Shown piece by piece: positions 57,486 to 62,783 of a stretch of DNA of 62,783 nt. This stretch comes from Eubacterium sp. (lineage in GTDB: Bacteria > Bacillota > Clostridia > Lachnospirales > Lachnospiraceae), in NCBI GenBank assembly GCA_017477505.1, contig JAFUVQ010000020.1, positions 1 to 62,783 on the forward strand, read 5' to 3'. The notes under the pieces were generated by a model. That model saw only the letters and a list, made by a program, of their open reading frames with translations. It was not told the DNA's origin and did not search any database. The translations under genes were made by a program, and so were the position numbers. Positions within the stretch are counted from its first letter, which is position 1. Each line of letters begins with the position of its first letter.

Positions 57486-58535
57486 ATGGCAAGAGTAGTA
57501 GTAGGAATGTCAGGCGGTGTGGACAGCGCCGTTACTGCTTTCATTTTAAAAAAGATGGGATATGATGTGATCGGAGTTACCCTGAAGATATGGGACGGGA
57601 ACAGCCGCTGCTGTGAGATTGATGATGCAGCCGCTGCAGCCGAAGCTATTGGAATCCCTTATTATGCCGTGAATGCTATGGGCGAGTTCAGACGTCACGT
57701 CACGGAACCTTTTGTACAGGATTATGTGGACGGAATAACTCCGAATCCCTGTGTTGAATGTAACAGATATGTGAAATGGGACCGTATGCTGAGTGCCGCT
57801 GATACCTATGGCGCGGAATATATAGCAACCGGTCATTATGCCAGCATAGTTGAACTTCCCAATGGAAGATTTACCGTGACTCAGGCAGATTCAATCGCAA
57901 AGGATCAGACCTATATGGTATATAAGCTTACTCAGGAACAGCTGAGACGGACCCTTATGCCACTTGGAAAGCTCACCAAGGATGAAGTCAGGAATATAGC
58001 CAGAGCGGCAGGAATAGCTGTTTCGGAGAAACCTGATTCCCAGGAAATATGCTTCGTTACCGAAGGCCATTATTCGGAATATATAGAGGATAATTACGAG
58101 GGTGAACTTCCGGGTGAAGGAAACTTCGTGGATGAGGATGGAAATATCCTGGGACGCCACAAAGGCATAACACATTATACAGTCGGTCAGAGAAAAGGCC
58201 TGGGGATAGCGATGGGTTATCCTGTCTTTGTAAAAACCATAGATCCTGTTAATAATGTAGTAGTGCTCGGGGATAAAAATTCGGTATTATCCGATGTGAT
58301 ATATACTCGCGAAAACAATTTCATGAGTATTGAGGGAATAAATGACGGTGAACAGATAAAAGCGAGAGTTAAAATAAGATATCACCATCCCGGAGAAGAA
58401 GCAGTTCTTACCATGGATGGTGATGACAGGATACGTATTGAATTTGTTAAACCTGTAAGAGCCGCCACACCGGGTCAGTCGGCAGTATTCTATGATGAAA
58501 ACGGATGCGTTATCGGCGGCGGAAGAATAATATAG
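57486..58535 (+). CDS. mnmA: tRNA-specific 2-thiouridylase
   Basis: 349 residues. PP-loop SGGVDS (9-14), catalytic cysteines Cys89 in NPCVECN and Cys189 in QEICFV, and ATGHYA between them. It thiolates U34 of tRNA for Lys, Glu and Gln. AAAGGAG is the SD. It is preceded by the paired hairpins and convergent with the MATE gene. Confidence 0.95.
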   Translation: MARVVVGMSGGVDSAVTAFILKKMGYDVIGVTLKIWDGNSRCCEIDDAAAAAEAIGIPYYAVNAMGEFRRHVTEPFVQDYVDGITPNPCVECNRYVKWDRMLSAADTYGAEYIATGHYASIVELPNGRFTVTQADSIAKDQTYMVYKLTQEQLRRTLMPLGKLTKDEVRNIARAAGIAVSEKPDSQEICFVTEGHYSEYIEDNYEGELPGEGNFVDEDGNILGRHKGITHYTVGQRKGLGIAMGYPVFVKTIDPVNNVVVLGDKNSVLSDVIYTRENNFMSIEGINDGEQIKARVKIRYHHPGEEAVLTMDGDDRIRIEFVKPVRAATPGQSAVFYDENGCVIGGGRII

Positions 58536-58562
58536 TTCAGATTGAGAATCACGAAGGATCAG

Positions 58563-59933
58563 TTACTTTACGGGATCCGTAAGTTTATCGATAATTCTGG
58601 TCTTCAGCCTTATGAAGAACAGAACAGAAATAGTCAGCGACATAAGCTCGGCAATCGGAAAAGCCCACCATACATTTGTTACAACACCTGTCAAAGCGAG
58701 AAGCTTGGCTGTAGGTACAAGGGCTACCAGCTGTCTTCCGACAGAAACCACAAGTGAATAGGTGGATTTTCCGAAGGCCTGGAAGGTGGAACCTATAACT
58801 ATGCAGAGTGCCGCAACAGGAAATGAAAGGCTTATGATCCTGAGAGCCGGGATTCCTATGCGGAGCATCTCTTCATTTGCTTTAAAAAAACCCAGAAGCT
58901 GTGCAGGTATGAGATTGAATATCATCGTGCCGAACAGCATTATGCAAAGGGCAAGTATCATGGCAAAACGAATGGCCTCATTGATACGGTCCTTATTTTT
59001 TGCTCCGTAGTTATATGCGATGACCGGGATGAGTCCGTTGTTCAGTCCGAATACCGGCATGAAGATGAAACTCTGGAGTTTGAAATAAGCACCGAAAACA
59101 GCGACTGCAATCGATGAAAATACGCCGAGTATCATGTTCATGGAGTATGACATGACTGAACCTATTGCCATCATGAGTATGCTCGGAACACCTATGGCAT
59201 ATATCCTTCCTATGATCTGTCCTGAAGGATGAAGGATAGTCTTTAATGAGAAATGTATCTCTTTATTGAACTTTACATTTAATATAAGTCCCAGTATTCC
59301 TGCGATAGACTGTCCGAGAACGGTTGCATAAGCTGCGCCGGCAACACCGAGTTCAGGAAAGCCGGCAAGACCGAAGATGAGTATAGGGTCGAAGATGATA
59401 TTGATCACGGCACCTGTTATCTGGGATATCATACTGAGAAGGGTGCGGCCAGTGGACTGGAGTAGTCTCTCTGCCATCATTTGTATGAATACTCCGAGGG
59501 AAAGTACACAGCATATGGAAAGGTAGGTGGTACCATAGTCTGTTATTATCTTTGAGTCCGACTGTGATCTTATGAAGGGACCTGCCACAAAGAAACCTAT
59601 CAGTATAAATGCAAGGAAACTCATAAATGAAAGCAGCAGTCCGTTTGCAGCTGCGGCATCGGCTCTTTCCTGCTTTCTTTCGCCCAGCGCTCTGGAGAGT
59701 ATGGCGTTTACTCCTACGCCGGTTCCGCTTCCTACTGAGATTATCAGCGTCTGAAGCGGGAATGCCAGGGTTACTGCTGTAAGCGCGTCAGGGCTTATCC
59801 TCGAAACGAACATACTGTCCACAATATTATATAGAGCCTGAACCAGCATGGAGACCATCATAGGAAGCGACATTCCTACAATCAGTCTTTTTACGGGCAG
59901 AGTGCCCATCTTGTTTTCTCTTACTTCACTCAT
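58563..59933 (-). CDS. MATE family efflux transporter
   Basis: 456 residues with 12 membrane segments. Signature regions are MSLPMMVSMLVQALYNIVDSMF at the start of the first half and GLNNGLIPVIAYNYGAKN in the second. It exports organic cations or drugs with Na+ or H+. Its promoter overlaps a perfect inverted repeat (60016-60052), so it is probably controlled by a repressor not encoded here. Confidence 0.93.
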   Translation of the reverse strand: MSEVRENKMGTLPVKRLIVGMSLPMMVSMLVQALYNIVDSMFVSRISPDALTAVTLAFPLQTLIISVGSGTGVGVNAILSRALGERKQERADAAAANGLLLSFMSFLAFILIGFFVAGPFIRSQSDSKIITDYGTTYLSICCVLSLGVFIQMMAERLLQSTGRTLLSMISQITGAVINIIFDPILIFGLAGFPELGVAGAAYATVLGQSIAGILGLILNVKFNKEIHFSLKTILHPSGQIIGRIYAIGVPSILMMAIGSVMSYSMNMILGVFSSIAVAVFGAYFKLQSFIFMPVFGLNNGLIPVIAYNYGAKNKDRINEAIRFAMILALCIMLFGTMIFNLIPAQLLGFFKANEEMLRIGIPALRIISLSFPVAALCIVIGSTFQAFGKSTYSLVVSVGRQLVALVPTAKLLALTGVVTNVWWAFPIAELMSLTISVLFFIRLKTRIIDKLTDPVK

Positions 59934-60015
59934 TTTAAATCCTCTGTAACTTTTTAAGCGAATATATAATTCAATCAGAATCTTATTCGTTTTTCATAAT
60001 TAAAACTACAAATGT

Positions 60016-60059
60016 AAAACCAATTGTGTTATTATAGGTGCGTATTGGTTTTGTGTCAA
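60016..60059 (-). promoter_or_regulatory. Promoter and palindromic operator of the MATE gene
   Basis: On the minus strand TTGACA (60059-60054), 17-base spacer and TATAAT (60036-60031) form a near-perfect promoter. AAAACCAAT (60016-60024) and ATTGGTTTT (60044-60052) are perfect nine-base arms of an inverted repeat spaced by 19 bases and flank the -10 element. This is the layout of a repressor-controlled drug exporter gene. Confidence 0.75.
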
Positions 60060-60126
60060 GAAGATGTACCGCTGCAGGTACATTTTCTATGAAATGCTCA
60101 ATTTATGAAGTTTGTGAGGGGAAGAA

Positions 60127-62037
60127 ATGTATTTTTGTCCGAATTGTGGTGGAGAATTAGTTTTTGATCCTGCCAGCGGAATGCTTGTCTGTGGAAGCTG
60201 CATGTCTTCATTTGATCCGGCTACGGCAACCGGTATGACGGGTGCCCAGGAAAGCCACGAGACTATGTCTCAGGATATGGCAAATGATGTGACGGCTGCC
60301 ATGGGAACGGGTACTGCATTTGATATGCAGACCGAGCAGCAGTATCAACAGCAGCAATTTGCACAGCAACAGCAGCAGGGCTATGGCATGAATGACATGC
60401 CGGGCAATGTGCCTCAGGGGGCTGTTGGCGGAATGCAGCCGGGCTATGGTGCAGGCGGAATGCAGCAGGGCTATGGTGCAGGCGGAATGCAGCAGGGTAT
60501 GGCTCAGGGTACTGACGGTTCAGAAACCTATGCTGCAGGTGACAGTGAGCAGATGATGCGCGTCACTATTTATAAGTGTTCCCAGTGTGGTGGGGAGATT
60601 TACAGTACTGATGTTTCGGCAACCGGATTCTGCAGTTTCTGCGGAACAGCTCAGATTCTGGAAAGCAGGCTGGACAGTGTAAAAAAACCGGAACTTGTTA
60701 TTCCGTTTTCAATAACGAAGGAAGGGTGCAAACAGAGCTATCTCGGTAAACTGAAAAGGTCCTTCCTCACACCTAAAGAATTCAAGGACCCTGAGAAGCT
60801 TGACCGCTTCCGCGGTATTTATATTCCATATTGGTTCTATGATTATGAGATAAACGGACCTGTCAATCTCCGCGGCTCAAAGTCCCGCAGGAGGGGTGAC
60901 TATATATATACGGATCATTTCAATCTTACTGCTCATGTACAGGGGCAGTACAATGGAAATTCATTTGATGCATCTTCTGAATTTGATGACAGGATAAGTC
61001 AGTCCATAGCTCCGTTCAAACCGGAAGGCGCCAAGTTCTTCAGCCCTGCATTTCTCTCGGGTTATTATGCCGATCTGGCGGATGTACCTGTTGAAACATA
61101 TGCGGCTGAGGCTCAGAATTTTGTTGCTGAAGATATCGTATCCAAGGTTTCAGGTGCATTCCCGGGGTACGAGATATCTGAAACTCAGAAGAAGGCTGCG
61201 GGAAATACGCTCATCAACCACTGTGCGCAGAAAAAGCAGAGAAGTGCGATGTGCCCTGTATGGTTCCTTTCTTACAGAAATAAGGACCGTATAGCCTATG
61301 CTGTAGTAAACGGACAGACGGGCAAGATTGCGGCTGATATGCCTGTAGATAAATTCAAATTTATACTTACCGCGCTTATTGCGGCTGTGCCGATATTCTT
61401 CCTTCTGGAACTTCTGGTTACGATGATTCCAAAGTCGATACTCGGTATTTCTGCGATATTTGCATTTATAACCATGTGCATTTATAACTCCAATCTCACT
61501 ACCATTAAGAAACAGGATGAGAGGGAAGAAGATAAAGGGCTTGCGGCAAGGAAGAGAGCTGACGGAATAAAAGACCCTGATGAATATGATAAAAAGGGTA
61601 GAAAGCTTCTTCCTAACCAGAGGAAGAGTAAGAAGGAAAAAATCGGTCCGTTTATGACCGTATTCATAATAATGGCTGTAATAATCGTCGGGATACAGGT
61701 GCTGGGAATGTTCGGCAGTGAAAGTATCTCATTACTGGGAATCGGTGTTGTGGCAGCCGGTATTAACGTTGGAACCGCAGGTTATACACTCTTAAGAAAG
61801 AGTAAATACAAAAATCCGCTTTGTGCAATAATGGTTCTGGGCGGTGCACTTGTAACCATAGGACTGGCAATCTTTAAGCCGGTATCGGATATATATTATT
61901 ATATAGGTGTTATCATTAATTATGCATCCATGCTGGTTGTGCTTATCGGAATACTGAATCAGTACAATATACTTGCTACAAGACCGCTTCCACAGCTTGC
62001 AAGAAAGGGAGGTGATGACCGTGCGCCTGGCAGATAA
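60127..62037 (+). CDS. Membrane protein with two zinc ribbons and Q/G-rich linker
   Basis: 636 residues. First zinc ribbon Cys4, Cys7, Cys22, Cys25 (CPNC...CGSC), then a Gln/Gly/Met-rich segment (about 67-128, with near-repeats GAGGMQQGYG), then a second ribbon Cys151, Cys154, Cys169, Cys172. A middle soluble domain has FRGIYIPYWFYDYEINGPV. Hydrophobic segments lie near 415-450 and 515-610. The layout resembles TFIIB-type zinc-ribbon membrane proteins of Clostridia, whose function is unknown. The TPM-domain gene overlaps its 3' end by 17 bases. Confidence 0.82.
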   Translation: MYFCPNCGGELVFDPASGMLVCGSCMSSFDPATATGMTGAQESHETMSQDMANDVTAAMGTGTAFDMQTEQQYQQQQFAQQQQQGYGMNDMPGNVPQGAVGGMQPGYGAGGMQQGYGAGGMQQGMAQGTDGSETYAAGDSEQMMRVTIYKCSQCGGEIYSTDVSATGFCSFCGTAQILESRLDSVKKPELVIPFSITKEGCKQSYLGKLKRSFLTPKEFKDPEKLDRFRGIYIPYWFYDYEINGPVNLRGSKSRRRGDYIYTDHFNLTAHVQGQYNGNSFDASSEFDDRISQSIAPFKPEGAKFFSPAFLSGYYADLADVPVETYAAEAQNFVAEDIVSKVSGAFPGYEISETQKKAAGNTLINHCAQKKQRSAMCPVWFLSYRNKDRIAYAVVNGQTGKIAADMPVDKFKFILTALIAAVPIFFLLELLVTMIPKSILGISAIFAFITMCIYNSNLTTIKKQDEREEDKGLAARKRADGIKDPDEYDKKGRKLLPNQRKSKKEKIGPFMTVFIIMAVIIVGIQVLGMFGSESISLLGIGVVAAGINVGTAGYTLLRKSKYKNPLCAIMVLGGALVTIGLAIFKPVSDIYYYIGVIINYASMLVVLIGILNQYNILATRPLPQLARKGGDDRAPGR

Positions 62038-62783
62038 GAAGATATTTTTGATCACGGGCATGGTACTTTCCCTTGCTCTTATATTCATTTTCAAGATAAA
62101 TGTAAATGCAGCGGATTACGATAATGCGGAGAAAAAAAGGGATTATAATGAAGAGACAGGATATGAAGCCGTGATCATGGATGGTGCGGACCTCCTGTCC
62201 GATGCAGAAGAAAACCAGCTCATGGAGCGGATGATGCAGGTGACGGAATATGGAAATGCATATTTCGTAACTACAAATAATCCGAATCCGTCAACATCAA
62301 AAACTGCAGAAAGTATATACAGACCTTTACACGGTGGTACACCGGGCGGCCTCTATATCATAGATATGGCTAACAGAGAGCTTTATCTCTATATAGACGA
62401 TTCGGGCTATATGGGTAAGACTCTTACTGTGGCATATTGTAATACCATTGCTGATAACACTTATACATTTGCAAGCAATAAGCAGTACTTCAGGTGTGCT
62501 GACGAAACCTTCAATCAGATGTACATCATACTTGATGGAGGAAGGATAGCTCAGCCTATGAAGCATATCAGTAATGTGCTTGCTTCACTTGTTCTGGCGC
62601 TTCTCATTGTTTATATAATTGCGAGAAATGCAACTAAGATGAGAAAAGCTTCAGATAATGAAATATTGAATGCTATCGGCACGGGCATCAATGTCAGTGG
62701 TGTCAATGCCGTATTCACAAATCAGACTAAGACCTATAGTCCGCAGAGCAGCGGCTCCTCCGGTGGCGGAGGCGGCGGCGGAG
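62021..62783 (+). CDS. TPM domain membrane protein (3' end beyond window)
   Basis: At least 254 codons; the window ends inside the gene. The start is GTG 62021 with GGGAGG eight bases upstream; an ATG at 62015 is too close to that SD. A hydrophobic signal segment (LITGMVLSLALIFIF) is followed by a TPM-like domain (AVIMDGADLLSDAEENQLMERM... GTPGGLYIIDMANRELYLYID), a second membrane span (SNVLASLVLALLIVYIIARN), and a Ser/Gly-rich tail (SSGSSGGGGGGG) usual in this family. Translation is probably coupled to the zinc-ribbon gene it overlaps. Confidence 0.82.
   Translation, partial: MRLADKKIFLITGMVLSLALIFIFKINVNAADYDNAEKKRDYNEETGYEAVIMDGADLLSDAEENQLMERMMQVTEYGNAYFVTTNNPNPSTSKTAESIYRPLHGGTPGGLYIIDMANRELYLYIDDSGYMGKTLTVAYCNTIADNTYTFASNKQYFRCADETFNQMYIILDGGRIAQPMKHISNVLASLVLALLIVYIIARNATKMRKASDNEILNAIGTGINVSGVNAVFTNQTKTYSPQSSGSSGGGGGGG

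Overview
The window looks like a chromosomal segment of an anaerobic Clostridia, most likely a Lachnospiraceae relative. It has moderately low GC, strong AGGAGG-type ribosome binding sites, a large Gram-positive-type SRP RNA, a clostridial F-type ATP synthase operon with AtpZ/AtpI-like leaders, and typical gut or rumen anaerobe genes (glgX, malQ, a GH2 glycosidase, many ABC-2 and FtsX exporters, CPBP proteins, c-di-GMP enzymes). The family placement is inference; no rRNA is present. I saw no phage, transposase, CRISPR array or tRNA.

Layout. 1-7.2 kb: end of an OmpR-type regulator, its histidine kinase, an ABC ATPase with two ABC-2 permeases and a membrane S41 peptidase-like protein, then a second ABC ATPase/permease pair. 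7.2-11.8 kb: a YtrA-type GntR regulator with a DUF5808-like membrane protein, followed by a decayed stretch with a LysR gene lacking its C-terminus and a 25-codon ABC ATPase remnant behind a GntR-like operator, then a CPBP protein. 11.8-21.3 kb: YlmH-like S4 protein, DUF362 protein, a small membrane protein coupled to a large permease-acyltransferase-zinc-ribbon fusion, a SulP anion transporter on the opposite strand, glgX and a CPBP protein. 21.3-30.2 kb: a giant FtsX permease with a GAF-ABC ATPase fusion, then HPt, REC-GGDEF-EAL and GGDEF genes on the minus strand, and pncC.

30.3-42.1 kb: adenosine deaminase, an aminotransferase and the complete ATP synthase operon (atpZ-I-B-E-F-H-A-G-D-C) followed by a DUF885 lipoprotein. 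The c subunit carries a residue set typical of Na+-binding rings. Between atpG and atpD is the most striking feature of the window: about 210 bp packed with ten small hairpins whose stems differ but whose loops are all GNA triloops closed by C-G, nine of them with the core GC-GNA-GC.

42.2-62.8 kb: RluA pseudouridine synthase, KtrB/KtrA potassium uptake, a minus-strand block (aminotransferase, malQ, plsC, TM protein, CPBP), then rsmA, tadA, a GH2 glycosidase, a PrsW-like protein with a prion-like tail, the SRP RNA, an HD phosphohydrolase, mnmA, a MATE exporter with a palindromic operator, a zinc-ribbon membrane protein with Q/G-rich linker, and a TPM-domain protein cut by the window edge.

Three themes recur: membrane export with dedicated regulators, c-di-GMP/HPt signalling, and translation-associated RNA enzymes. 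All functional statements are read from motifs and context; no database search was possible.
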